From assembly GCA_021775575.1 (NCBI GenBank), contig JAJFHO010000164.1, positions 1 through 60,347 on the forward strand: a DNA stretch of 60,347 nt. The letters are read 5' to 3'. Below the pieces are notes generated by a model. It worked only from the letters and a program-made list of their open reading frames with translations. It did not search any database and was not told where the DNA came from. A program made the position numbers and the translations under genes. Shown here in pieces: positions 1-9,064 of the stretch (position 1 is the stretch's first letter; the number at the start of each line of letters is the position of its first letter). The stretch comes from Hyphomicrobiales bacterium (GTDB taxonomy: Bacteria; Pseudomonadota; Alphaproteobacteria; Rhizobiales; Methyloligellaceae).

Positions 1-446
1 ATAAAACTGATCACCCTGTCATCCGCCTGATTGACGCCCTCGTTGAAGGTCACCAGCAGGCCCCAGTCCGGTTTGGAGTTCAGCTCGATCTTTTCGCGTG
101 GCGTGGAGCGGTAGGTGATGGTGTCGCCGGGATAGACGGGCTTGAGCCATTTCAGCTCGCGCAGGCCGGGCGAGGGGCCCCGGCGCGCCGGGCGCATTCC
201 GGCGGCGGCGATGTCGTCGGCGATGCGTGCTCGGTGCGCCGCCATCAGCCGCATCCAGATGCTGGCGGTGTGCCATCCGCTCGCGCACAGACCACCGAAA
301 ATCGTGTCCATGGCCGCCTCATCGTCGATATGAAAGCGCTGCGGGTCGAAACGCCTGGCGAAGGAAAGAATATCCTCGCGGGTGAAACGGTGCGCGCCCA
401 GAGTGATCGGTTCGCCGATGACGATGTCCTCGAAGAAATCGCTCAT
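1..446 (-). CDS. MaoC-like dehydratase, 3' end outside window
   Basis: The reading frame starts at the ATG at 446 and runs off the left edge, so about 148 residues are visible. It reads as a single hot-dog MaoC-like domain of the (R)-enoyl-CoA hydratase type. The family's Asp...His catalytic pair appears in a DPQ-x-FH-x-D variant near residue 32, followed by a helix rich in Gly and Trp (GGLCASGWH). A very similar gene precedes it and the two overlap by 4 bp (ATGA), so they are co-transcribed and probably arose by duplication; paired hot-dog proteins often form heterodimers. Substrate unknown. Family assignment is firm; function beyond acyl-CoA hydration is inference. Confidence 0.85.
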   Translation of the reverse strand, partial: MSDFFEDIVIGEPITLGAHRFTREDILSFARRFDPQRFHIDDEAAMDTIFGGLCASGWHTASIWMRLMAAHRARIADDIAAAGMRPARRGPSPGLRELKWLKPVYPGDTITYRSTPREKIELNSKPDWGLLVTFNEGVNQADDRVISF

Positions 447-916
447 GACGCGGCCTCGGCCTCGCGCTGGCCGAAAAACTGCGTGCATTCCCAGATCATC
501 ACCAGATCGCCGTGCTGGTTGAACAGCTCGTAATGGAGTTCGCAGATGCCAATGCCGGGGCGGCTCCCCGACGCGCGGGCCTCCTTGCAGGTATATTGCG
601 CCTTGAGCGTATCGCCCGGGCGCACCGGCTTGAGCCATTTGACCTCGTCGAGGCCGGGCGATCCGAGCGAGGAGGAGTTGGTCAGATAGCCGTCGCACAT
701 CAACCGCATCATGATGGCGCAGCTGTGCCAGCCGCTGGCCGCGAGCCCGCCGAGCATGGTGTTGGCGGCGGCGGCCTCGTCGAGATGAAAGGGCTGGGGG
801 TCGAACTCCGCGGCGAAGGCGACTATCTCCGCGCGCGTCACGGTTTTTTCGCCGAGCAGCACGGTGCGGCCAACCTCGAAATCTTCCCAATAGAGGGTCT
901 TATGCTGCTTGCTCAT
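443..916 (-). CDS. MaoC-like dehydratase
   Basis: A complete 157-residue single hot-dog protein of the MaoC / (R)-specific enoyl-CoA hydratase group. The FDPQPFHLD segment near residues 38-46 carries the Asp and His expected at the active site, and SGWHSCAIMMRLM resembles the central hot-dog helix. It parallels the next gene downstream over its whole length, and its stop overlaps that gene's start, suggesting a tandem duplication and possibly two subunits of one enzyme. It lies downstream of ychF and a small unknown gene on the same strand. The substrate, likely an acyl-CoA, cannot be read from the sequence. Confidence 0.88.
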   Translation of the reverse strand: MSKQHKTLYWEDFEVGRTVLLGEKTVTRAEIVAFAAEFDPQPFHLDEAAAANTMLGGLAASGWHSCAIMMRLMCDGYLTNSSSLGSPGLDEVKWLKPVRPGDTLKAQYTCKEARASGSRPGIGICELHYELFNQHGDLVMIWECTQFFGQREAEAAS

Positions 917-957
917 GGTAAAAGATATAAGGGAGGAGCTTACGCTAAACCAGAGTT

Positions 958-1200
958 TCAGCTGGAGCCCAGGACGTCCTTCAGCCAGGAGACGTTGATA
1001 ACGGCGTCGTCGAGTGCTGATTTTTCGCTGGTGAACAGCCGCTCGGCATAAAATCCGATCGGATACCAGCCGCGCCCATCTTCAAGCTCACGCCGGTATT
1101 CTTCATAACCGAATGTACCTCCCGGGCGCTGGAAAAGATCGACGCAGCGCTCCCGGCCCGGCGTTTCCATCGATCTCAAAACCTTGTTTTCGTGGGCCAT
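958..1200 (-). CDS. small conserved-looking protein of unknown function
   Basis: I do not recognise this 80-residue protein. It has no signal peptide or membrane segment, is rich in Arg, Glu and Tyr, and contains an FGYEEYRRELEDGRGW stretch typical of a folded cytosolic protein. It lies between ychF and the MaoC pair on the same strand, so it probably shares their transcript. An alternative ATG at 1218 adds six residues and directly abuts the ychF stop. I prefer 1200 because the extra residues look like non-coding sequence. Codon use matches its neighbours. Confidence 0.6.
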   Translation of the reverse strand: MAHENKVLRSMETPGRERCVDLFQRPGGTFGYEEYRRELEDGRGWYPIGFYAERLFTSEKSALDDAVINVSWLKDVLGSS

Positions 1201-1218
1201 GCGTCCAGGACGCCTCAT

Positions 1219-2343
1219 TCAGGTCGCGAAGCGAAAATGCATCAAATCGCCATCCTTGACGACATACTCCTTGCCCTCAAGGCGCATTTTGCCGGCTTCG
1301 CGTGCGCCGTTTTCGCCGTCGCAGGCGAGAAAGTCGTCATACGAAATCGTTTCGGCGCGGATGAAGCCCTTCTCGAAATCGGTATGGATTTGTCCGGCGG
1401 CGCGTGGCGCGCTGGCCCCCGCCCGCACGGTCCAGGCGCGCGACTCCTTCGGCCCCGTGGTGAAGAAAGTGATCAGCTCCAGGAGCTGGTAGCCGGCGCG
1501 GATCAGGCGGTTGAGACCGGGTTCTTCCAGACCCAGCTCGGCCAGATATTCGGCCCGTTCCGCTTCGTCGAGTTGCGCAAGCTCGGCTTCAATCTTGGCC
1601 GAAATGACGATAACGCTGGGCGCCTTCGGGCCGTTGGCGGCCTCGCCCGCCAGCGCCGCGACGCGCTCCTCGACGGCGCGCGAATAGTCATTGCCGGTCG
1701 CGGCCGACGCTTCGTCGACATTGCAGACATAAAGAACCCGTTTCGATGTCAGCAGGTTGAGCGCCCGGAACGCCGCCCGGTCCGCATCCGCCACATCGGC
1801 CTCGCGCGCCGGGTGGCCCTCGCGCAGATGCTCTAGCGCCGCCTCGACCAGGGCAAGCGTTCGCTTCGCTTCCTTGTCCTGGCCGCGGATTTTCTTCACC
1901 AGCGGGTCGATGCGTTTCTCAAGGCTCTCCATGTCGGCGAGCATCAGCTCGGTCTCGACTGTCTCCGCGTCGGCCAGCGGGTCGATGCGGCCATCCACAT
2001 GGGTGACATCGCCATCGTCGAAACAGCGCAGCACATAGGCAATCGCATCGACCTCGCGGATATGAGCCAGGAACTGGTTGCCGAGCCCTTCGCCCTTCGA
2101 TGCGCCCTTCACAAGTCCGGCGATGTCGACAAAGGTAAGACGCGTCGGGACCGCCGCTTGCGACTTGGTGATAGCGGCGATCGTGTCGAGACGCGGGTCG
2201 GGCACCGGCACCTCGCCGACATTGGGCTCAATGGTGCAAAAGGGATAATTAGCCGCTTCCGCCGCCGCCGTTTGCGTTAGCGCATTGAACAATGTCGATT
2301 TGCCGACATTCGGCAGTCCGACGATGCCGCATTTGAAGCCCAT
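1219..2343 (-). CDS. ychF: ribosome-binding ATPase YchF (Obg-like)
   Basis: This 374-residue protein is a P-loop ATPase of the Obg/YchF family, which binds ribosomes and hydrolyses ATP rather than GTP. The G1 motif GLPNVGKST sits near residues 8-16. The usual G4 motif NKxD is replaced by NVDE, as known for YchF, which explains the ATP preference. The C-terminus has the TGS domain. I chose the start at 2343 (MGFKCGIVG) because it has a GGGGAAG ribosome-binding site and matches the family N-terminus; the frame stays open 30 bases further upstream. pth lies 68 bp upstream, a common pairing. Confidence 0.96.
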   Translation of the reverse strand: MGFKCGIVGLPNVGKSTLFNALTQTAAAEAANYPFCTIEPNVGEVPVPDPRLDTIAAITKSQAAVPTRLTFVDIAGLVKGASKGEGLGNQFLAHIREVDAIAYVLRCFDDGDVTHVDGRIDPLADAETVETELMLADMESLEKRIDPLVKKIRGQDKEAKRTLALVEAALEHLREGHPAREADVADADRAAFRALNLLTSKRVLYVCNVDEASAATGNDYSRAVEERVAALAGEAANGPKAPSVIVISAKIEAELAQLDEAERAEYLAELGLEEPGLNRLIRAGYQLLELITFFTTGPKESRAWTVRAGASAPRAAGQIHTDFEKGFIRAETISYDDFLACDGENGAREAGKMRLEGKEYVVKDGDLMHFRFAT

Positions 2344-2411
2344 TTTTTCTTCCCCGTCGTGACCTGCGGTCACTCCGCGCCTCTTGTTATTTTTCCGGTC
2401 GTGTCTTGTGA

Positions 2412-3110
2412 TTAATTGTCGCTACTGAACAGCCCGCGCAGTTTGGCAAAGGGGCCGGCGGACTTTGTTTCCGTCGGCGCGTCTTCTTCATCCGCCGCCT
2501 CGCGTTGCGAAGGCGCAGTTTTCTTCGTGTGCTTCTTGTCTTCCGATTGGGTGGCAAGCGCGACCGCGTTCATAAAGCCGGCCGCGTCGTCTTCGGCCAG
2601 CTTCGGGGCGGCGTCCGCTATGGCGTCGAGCAGCGTCTCCAGCCAGCCCGTGTCCGTCTTGGCAAAGTCGCGCAGGACATATCCGTGGACCTTGGTCTTG
2701 GAGCCGGGATGGCCGATGCCGATGCGCACCCGCGTGAAGCCCTCACCGATATGCGCCGCGATGGAGCGGATGCCGTTATGACCCGCCGCGCCGCCGCCGC
2801 TCTTGACGCGGACCTTGCCAGGGGCGAGGTCCAGCTCATCGTAGAAAACGGTGACGTCCTCGGGCTCCAGCTTATAGAAGCGCATCGCCTCGCCGACCGA
2901 GCGGCCGGACTCGTTCATATAGGTCTGCGGTTTCAGCAGAAGGCATTTTTCGGCGCCGAGCCTGCCGTCGCGGATTTCACCCTGAAACTTGGCACGCGGG
3001 TTCGCGAAGCCGTGGCGCTCGGCGATCAGATCGGCGGCCATGAAACCGACATTGTGCCGGTTTCGTGCATGGCCGCCGCCCGGATTACCAAGTCCGACAA
3101 AGAGTTTCAT
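2412..3110 (-). CDS. pth: peptidyl-tRNA hydrolase with C-terminal extension
   Basis: Peptidyl-tRNA hydrolase frees tRNA from peptidyl-tRNAs that drop off the ribosome. The N-terminal [18 protein letters not shown] segment contains the catalytic His (RHN), and [10 protein letters not shown] plus GIGHPGSK match family blocks. At 232 residues it is longer than the roughly 190 usual. The last 40-50 residues are a charged Lys/Glu/Thr-rich tail ending in [12 protein letters not shown], a type of extension often seen in alphaproteobacteria. It lies 41 bp downstream of rplY and upstream of ychF on the same strand, forming a translation-related operon. Confidence 0.96.
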   Translation of the reverse strand: MKLFVGLGNPGGGHARNRHNVGFMAADLIAERHGFANPRAKFQGEIRDGRLGAEKCLLLKPQTYMNESGRSVGEAMRFYKLEPEDVTVFYDELDLAPGKVRVKSGGGAAGHNGIRSIAAHIGEGFTRVRIGIGHPGSKTKVHGYVLRDFAKTDTGWLETLLDAIADAAPKLAEDDAAGFMNAVALATQSEDKKHTKKTAPSQREAADEEDAPTETKSAGPFAKLRGLFSSDN

Positions 3111-3151
3111 GCCAGACGTCCGTTTGCGAATGCGACAAGGAACCGGCGAGG

Positions 3152-3826
<675 letters not shown>

Positions 3827-3989
3827 TATTCGTCTCCAGAAAAATTACTAAGGGCCACGCATGTGGCCATCCAGCGCGTTGCGCGGCTCCTCCAGGGGTG
3901 CAGGCGCGGCATCCTACGCTGAGCGCGCTTATAGCGTTACCGGTCGGCGGTGGCAATGGGCAGGGAAGGGGCTTTGTCAGGCCAGAGCC

Positions 3990-4922
3990 TCAGTCGAACA
4001 GGCTGGAAACCGACTTCTCGCCCGAGGTGCGGGCGATGGCTTCGCCGATCAGCGGGGCGATGGAAAGCACGCGGATATTGTGCGATACGCGCACGGCCTC
4101 GGTCGGCATGATCGAGTCGGTAATAATCAGGTTCTTCAACGCCGATGCGGAGATCCGCGCGACCGCCCCGCCGGAGAGTACGCCATGGGTGATATAGGCG
4201 CTCACTTCCGTCGCTCCCTGGTCCATCAGTGCCCCGGCGGCATTACAGAGCGTGCCGCCTGAATCGACTATATCATCGACCATGATGCATGACCGCCCGG
4301 CGACGTCGCCGATCACATGCATCACTTCCGATACACCGGCACGCTCGCGGCGCTTGTCGATGATCGCCAGCGGCGCGCCGATCCGTTGCGCCAGTCCCCG
4401 CGCCCGGACCACGCCGCCCACATCCGGCGAGACGACCATCAGGTTGCCGTTGTCGTAATTCTCCTCGATGTCCTTCACCATCACCGGCGCGGCATAGAGA
4501 TTGTCGGTCGGGATATCGAAGAAGCCCTGAATCTGGCCGGCATGCAGATCAAGCGTCAGCACCCGGTCGGCGCCGGCATGGGTGATAAGGTTGGCGACCA
4601 GCTTGGCGGAAATCGGCGTGCGGGGACCGGCTTTCCGGTCCTGGCGCGCATAGCCGAAATAGGGGATCACGGCGGTGATCCGTTTTGCGGAGGCCCGGCG
4701 CAGTGCATCCATGATGATGAGCAACTCCATCATATGGTCGTTGGCCGGGTAGGATGTGGACTGGATCACGAACGCGTCCTCGCCGCGCACATTCTCCTGG
4801 ATCTCGACAAAGATTTCCATGTCCGCGAAGCGGCGGACGCTGCATTTGGTCAGCGGCGAGTTGAGATAGGCGGCAATTGCTTCCGCGAGGGGGCTGTTGC
4901 TGTTGCCCGCGACGAGTTTCAT
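3990..4922 (-). CDS. prs: ribose-phosphate pyrophosphokinase (PRPP synthetase)
   Basis: PRPP synthetase makes 5-phosphoribosyl-1-pyrophosphate from ribose 5-phosphate and ATP, feeding nucleotide and histidine synthesis (hisG in this window uses PRPP). The 310-residue length is normal. Visible signatures are the metal/ATP region [14 protein letters not shown] and the PRPP loop [12 protein letters not shown] chose the ATG at 4922 ([13 protein letters not shown]), the family N-terminus. The frame stays open far upstream to 5543, but that part overlaps the neighbouring lipoprotein gene and is not prs-like. A 155-bp gap separates it from that gene and 163 bp from rplY, so it may have its own promoter. 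Confidence 0.96.
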   Translation of the reverse strand: MKLVAGNSNSPLAEAIAAYLNSPLTKCSVRRFADMEIFVEIQENVRGEDAFVIQSTSYPANDHMMELLIIMDALRRASAKRITAVIPYFGYARQDRKAGPRTPISAKLVANLITHAGADRVLTLDLHAGQIQGFFDIPTDNLYAAPVMVKDIEENYDNGNLMVVSPDVGGVVRARGLAQRIGAPLAIIDKRRERAGVSEVMHVIGDVAGRSCIMVDDIVDSGGTLCNAAGALMDQGATEVSAYITHGVLSGGAVARISASALKNLIITDSIMPTEAVRVSHNIRVLSIAPLIGEAIARTSGEKSVSSLFD

Positions 4923-5077
4923 ATGCCGCTCTCCGGCCCGGTATTCAGTGGCGAAAATCCGAGCCTTTCCCCAAAAAACCCCCTCGAAAGGCCAGCTTTG
5001 TAACAGTGGTGTGACGCCAAGTAAACCGGCGCGGCATTCATGTCTGTGGATGAAGCGCGAGTGCGTATCGCGCGTGC

Positions 5078-6001
5078 TCAGCGTTTGGGAATGAGCTTGA
5101 CGATGCCGTCGGCGGCGGCGTTCGCTGCCGCCTCGGCAATCGGCCCCCATTTCTTGTCGAGCGAACCCTGCGGCACCTTGTTGGCCTGCGAGACGGTGCC
5201 CAGCTTCCCGCCATTGGGATCGAGCACGCGCCATTCGATCTTGATGTCCTGCTGACCGCCGGAGGGTTTGCTCAGCTTGACCGTGCCGCGGACCGTATAA
5301 ATACTCGATCCCGCCGCGCTGGCCAGCTTTACGCCCTTCGAAAAGAGCTGTTTCTTGATGGCCAGTGTGAGTGATTTGCGCCCGTCTCCAGGCGCACCGC
5401 TGACGGCGGGAACATAGGCCATGACCTCGCCTCGTTTGGCACTCGCCGTTTTTTTGGTGGTCTTTGTGCTTGGCCGTGTCGTGGGCGGCTGTGTCGCTAC
5501 GGCGGGCCGCGGGCCGGCCGGCGCGCTCTGCTGCGGCAGCCACTTGGCCAGATCAGCCGCGGTCTTGGTGGCAATTTTCTGCAGCGCCGCCTGATCGAAA
5601 GTGGCCCAGGCGTCGCGGCCGGCTTTTGTCGGAGTGACTTCCTCGCCAAGGATTCTGTGAACGCGCTTGCCGGATTTGTCGGTGACGTCCCAAATGTAGG
5701 CCAGCTTGTTGCTCTTCTTGTCCTGGGAAGCGGCAAGATAGCCGCGCACGGTATAGTCGGCCGGTTTGGCTTTTTCGGTCACAACAGGGATTTTCTGTTG
5801 CTGTGCCGCGGTTACGAGCTGGCTGGAGAGAGAGCTTGAGACATTTGCCGGAGCGCCGATGATCGGGGCAAAGGAAATCGGCGCAAACGCCGTTTTCGCT
5901 TCTTTGGTGCCCGAGAAAACGCCGCCAAGCGAGCCGGCGCATCCCGCCGTGCCGAGCAACCCGACAAGGACCAGAACCAGCGGAACAAACCGCAGGAACA
6001 T
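5078..6001 (-). CDS. predicted lipoprotein with two related domains
   Basis: This 307-residue protein starts with a lipoprotein signal sequence ([17 protein letters not shown]), so it should be lipidated on the Cys and anchored in the envelope. I chose the start at 6001, just before this signal; the frame extends 60 bases upstream. The mature part has two similar halves of about 110 residues: each has a YTVRG strand, then an I-W-DV or IEWRV-LDP strand, and ends in a helix with an LP(Q/K) tail. They are joined by a Thr/Lys/Pro-rich linker (about residues 165-195). I do not know the family. The lgt gene for lipoprotein lipidation is about 2 kb upstream. Confidence 0.8.
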   Translation of the reverse strand: MFLRFVPLVLVLVGLLGTAGCAGSLGGVFSGTKEAKTAFAPISFAPIIGAPANVSSSLSSQLVTAAQQQKIPVVTEKAKPADYTVRGYLAASQDKKSNKLAYIWDVTDKSGKRVHRILGEEVTPTKAGRDAWATFDQAALQKIATKTAADLAKWLPQQSAPAGPRPAVATQPPTTRPSTKTTKKTASAKRGEVMAYVPAVSGAPGDGRKSLTLAIKKQLFSKGVKLASAAGSSIYTVRGTVKLSKPSGGQQDIKIEWRVLDPNGGKLGTVSQANKVPQGSLDKKWGPIAEAAANAAADGIVKLIPKR

Positions 6002-6202
6002 GCGGGTTGCCTCTCTAACGCGCATGCACGCCACCTGTTCAACTCCCCTTGCGCAATTCAATGGGTCCGACCGTATGTTCAGCGAGAGCGGAAGATCCCG
6101 ATCGCATCTAACCGTAAATTAGTATCTTGTCTCAACAAATGCGTCCAGCGCGCCGGACCGCATGACGTGCGGCTTCTTCATTTTTCGTTAACGATAAAAC
6201 GA

Positions 6203-6973
6203 TCAACGCGGTATCAGAATGGCAGAAATTTGACGGCCGTAGTCCGTTTCGCGTCTGTGTACGGAGCGTCGGTAGCTGAAAAGCCGGTTTTCCGTCGCGT
6301 ATGTGCAGATATCGAGCCCTTCCACATGCGAAATTTTTTCATTTCGCAGGCGGGACTCGACATAGCCAGGCAGATTGAAATGAGGCCGTGATTGTGCATT
6401 TGAACGCCTGAAGAAGCGTGCATTGTCGGCGTCTTTTCCGACGAATTCCGTTTCAAATTCCTCGCCGACTTCATAGGCCGCTTGTGAAATGGCCGGTCCG
6501 ATGGCGGCTGTTATCGCGGACCGGGCCGCGCCGAGACCTTCCATCGCCGCAATTGTGGCCTCCAGAACGCCCGAAACCGCGCCACGCCAGCCGGCATGGG
6601 CGGCCCCGATCACCCCGGCATTCGCGTCGGCGAACAGAACAGGCACGCAGTCGGCCGTCGAGACCCCGATCGCGAGCCCCGGCCGTGCGGTCACGACGGC
6701 ATCGGCGCGCGGCGCCGTCTCTCCGGTCCATGCCTCTTCGGCAGCCACGACGTCGGCGGAGTGACACTGGTATGGGGTTATCAGCTGATCGGATCCGGTG
6801 CCAAGTTTGCGCGCGACGCGCCGCCGGTTTTCCGCGACCGCCGGCCGGTCGTCCTTTGAGCCGAGACCGCAATTGAGCGACGCATAAATACCATCGGAAA
6901 CGCCGCCTTCGCTGGTGAAGAAGCCGTGGCGGATTTTGCCGAGCTCTGACAGGGATGCTGCTTCTATCAACAT
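6203..6973 (-). CDS. pgeF: peptidoglycan editing factor PgeF (YfiH / laccase-domain)
   Basis: This 256-residue protein belongs to the YfiH/DUF152 family, annotated as polyphenol oxidase or as PgeF, which removes mis-incorporated residues from cell-wall precursors. Metal- and active-site blocks are visible: CHSADVV, ADCVPVLF and HAGWRGAVSG, with the conserved His and Cys residues. Its start overlaps the stop of the upstream methyltransferase by 7 bp, so the two are translationally coupled, with lgt first. The operon lgt-midA-pgeF is common in alphaproteobacteria. Confidence 0.93.
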   Translation of the reverse strand: MLIEAASLSELGKIRHGFFTSEGGVSDGIYASLNCGLGSKDDRPAVAENRRRVARKLGTGSDQLITPYQCHSADVVAAEEAWTGETAPRADAVVTARPGLAIGVSTADCVPVLFADANAGVIGAAHAGWRGAVSGVLEATIAAMEGLGAARSAITAAIGPAISQAAYEVGEEFETEFVGKDADNARFFRRSNAQSRPHFNLPGYVESRLRNEKISHVEGLDICTYATENRLFSYRRSVHRRETDYGRQISAILIPR

Positions 6974-8097
6974 ATGACGCCTTGCGTTGGTTCCTGCGAG
7001 GTTGCCGGGAATGGCGGCGGTGCCGGTCCGTTCGTGTCGGTCGCCGCCAGGACCTTGAACAGCGCACCCATCTGCGCCGGATCGGCCAGCCGTCTCGCGG
7101 CGGTCTCGATCAAGGCAGCCTGTTCTTTTCCAGCCCCCTTCATAAGCCGATCGGCACGATGGGCAAGTCCCAGTGCAAGAAGAAATTGTCCCTGCTCCAG
7201 TGGACCGTGGGTCCGCAGGCCCGATTCTTCGGCCCTTCGGGCGAATTCGGCGAAATCGACATGGGCCGTCAAATCCTGGTCGCCCGGCCTTTCAAGCGGG
7301 TCGGTATAGCCATGGGCGGACATCGCCTGCAGCGTGTCGCCGGGAGCGGATTGCACATGCCCATAGTCGACAATAAGAACGGCCAGCGGATGATCCGCCG
7401 CCCGGCGCCCGAATTCGGCGGCGAGGGCGTTTGCGGCGGGGCGGATTTCGGCAATATCGCCGGGCTGTGCGCCTGTTGCGATATCCAGTGGAATGCGGGG
7501 ATCGCCATCCGGCGGGCCGGGGCTCTCGACAAAGGCGAGCGCTCCATCCCCGCCGGGCGCAATGAGGCGTTCCCGCCAGCCGCCGCCCCGCCGCACGAAT
7601 TGCCGGACGGGCAGGGCATCGAGAAATTCGTTGGCGATGACAATCGAGGGACCGGGCGGCACAGCGGTGAAAGTGTCATGCCATTGCGGCGCATGCTCCG
7701 CCAAACGCTCCGCCTGTTCCTGGCGCAGAACCGGACTTGTTTCAACCAGATGCAGGCGCGCCTGCTGCACGAAATCGGGAACGGCTTTGGCGGCGCGCAG
7801 CGCGTCGGCCATCAGTGTGCCGCGCCCCGGGCCCAGTTCGATAAGCTGGAAGGGGCCAGGTTCTCCCATGCCGCGCCACACTTCAGCACACCACAGACCG
7901 ATCAGCTCGCCGAAGATCTGGCTGATTTCGGGCGCGGTGATGAAGTCGCCGCGCGCGCCAAGGGGATCGCGTGTGCGGTAATAGCCATACTCGGGGTCGG
8001 CCAGGCAGATTTCCATATACTCCGCCACGCCGAGAGGACCGCTCCGGGCGATGCGGCGCTTCAGCTTTTCATCGAGTGGTGTTGGCGCGCGCGACAT
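6967..8097 (-). CDS. MidA/NDUFAF7-like SAM-dependent methyltransferase
   Basis: This 376-residue protein belongs to the DUF185 family; its mitochondrial member NDUFAF7/MidA methylates an arginine of complex I subunit NDUFS2. The SAM-binding motif ELGPGRGTLM follows a family-typical N-terminus (YMEICLADPEYGYY, then GDFITAPEISQIFGE). The start is placed at the ATG at 8097, preceded by AGGA at good spacing. A GTG at 8124 would overlap the lgt stop by 4 bp and add nine residues, but lacks a visible ribosome-binding site. Methylation of a bacterial complex I subunit is inference from the family. Confidence 0.9.
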   Translation of the reverse strand: MSRAPTPLDEKLKRRIARSGPLGVAEYMEICLADPEYGYYRTRDPLGARGDFITAPEISQIFGELIGLWCAEVWRGMGEPGPFQLIELGPGRGTLMADALRAAKAVPDFVQQARLHLVETSPVLRQEQAERLAEHAPQWHDTFTAVPPGPSIVIANEFLDALPVRQFVRRGGGWRERLIAPGGDGALAFVESPGPPDGDPRIPLDIATGAQPGDIAEIRPAANALAAEFGRRAADHPLAVLIVDYGHVQSAPGDTLQAMSAHGYTDPLERPGDQDLTAHVDFAEFARRAEESGLRTHGPLEQGQFLLALGLAHRADRLMKGAGKEQAALIETAARRLADPAQMGALFKVLAATDTNGPAPPPFPATSQEPTQGVIC

Positions 8098-8120
8098 TGC
8101 GCCGATCCTATACCCGGATG

Positions 8121-8942
8121 TCACGCTGCGGCAGTCCGCCGCCGCGCCCGCCAGATGACGAGGATGCCAATCGCGATCATCGGGATCGAATAGGCGATGC
8201 CGGGGGTCAGCCAGCCGATCGACAGAAAATGCTCATGATCGGGCAGGCGGAAAAACTCGGCGGAAGAGCGCGCCAGCGCATATCCGGCGAAAAAGACGCC
8301 TGACACGTAACCCGGCATCGGCAGCACCTTTTTCACATGGGTGAAATAGCGCAGGACAAGAAACAGGGCGAGACCCTCCAGCGCCGCCTCGTAAAGCTGG
8401 CTGGGATGGCGCGCCTGCGGCCCGCCATCGGGGAAAATCATCGCCCAGGGCACGTCGGTAACACGCCCGAACAATTCTCCATTCACGAAATTGGCAAGCC
8501 GGCCAAAGAACAGTCCGATCGGCGCGACCGCGCAGGCCACGTCGGCAATCGAAAGCATGGGCAGTTTCCTGGACCGGGCAAACAGCCACACGGCGAGGCA
8601 CACGCCCACGAGCCCCCCATGGAACGACATGCCGCCATTCCACAGCGCCGGTATCTGGTCGGGATGGGCGAAGAAAAAACGCGGATCGTAGAAAATCACA
8701 TAGCCGAGCCGGCCGCCGAGCACGACGCCGAGCGTGATCCACAGAATCAGATCGTCGGCAATGGCGGCTCCGGCCACCGGCTTGCCGTCCCAGAGTTTCT
8801 GGTTGGCGAAAATCGCCCGCGCATACAGCCAGCCGCCGAGAAGGCCGGTCATATAGGCCAGCCCGTACCAGCGCACGGCGACGGGTCCGATTTCGAGGGC
8901 AACCGGGTCCAGAACGGGAAAGGGAATGGCGAAGAGCGGCAT
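8121..8942 (-). CDS. lgt: prolipoprotein diacylglyceryl transferase
   Basis: Lgt transfers diacylglycerol from phosphatidylglycerol to the lipobox Cys of prolipoproteins at the inner membrane. The 273-residue protein has several hydrophobic segments and the family signatures FHGGLVG, GRLANFVNGELFGR and RHPSQLYEA, which contain the essential His, Arg and Asn residues. It heads a minus-strand operon with the MidA-like and pgeF genes. Length and motif order are as expected. Confidence 0.96.
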   Translation of the reverse strand: MPLFAIPFPVLDPVALEIGPVAVRWYGLAYMTGLLGGWLYARAIFANQKLWDGKPVAGAAIADDLILWITLGVVLGGRLGYVIFYDPRFFFAHPDQIPALWNGGMSFHGGLVGVCLAVWLFARSRKLPMLSIADVACAVAPIGLFFGRLANFVNGELFGRVTDVPWAMIFPDGGPQARHPSQLYEAALEGLALFLVLRYFTHVKKVLPMPGYVSGVFFAGYALARSSAEFFRLPDHEHFLSIGWLTPGIAYSIPMIAIGILVIWRARRRTAAA

Positions 8943-9064
8943 CGGGGTTCCTTGCGTGGCGGAGCTTTCGCGTCATGCGGGATTGTTGTCAAGCGACGAT
9001 GGCCGTCCCGGGTCGGGCTCTCGCCCATCTGACGCTGCTTTGATGGTGCGTGATGGGCGCGGCG

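Noticed and set aside
4923-5543. In-frame N-terminal extension of prs
   Set aside because: The extra residues overlap the lipoprotein gene and have no PRPP-synthetase features; ATG 4922 matches the family start.
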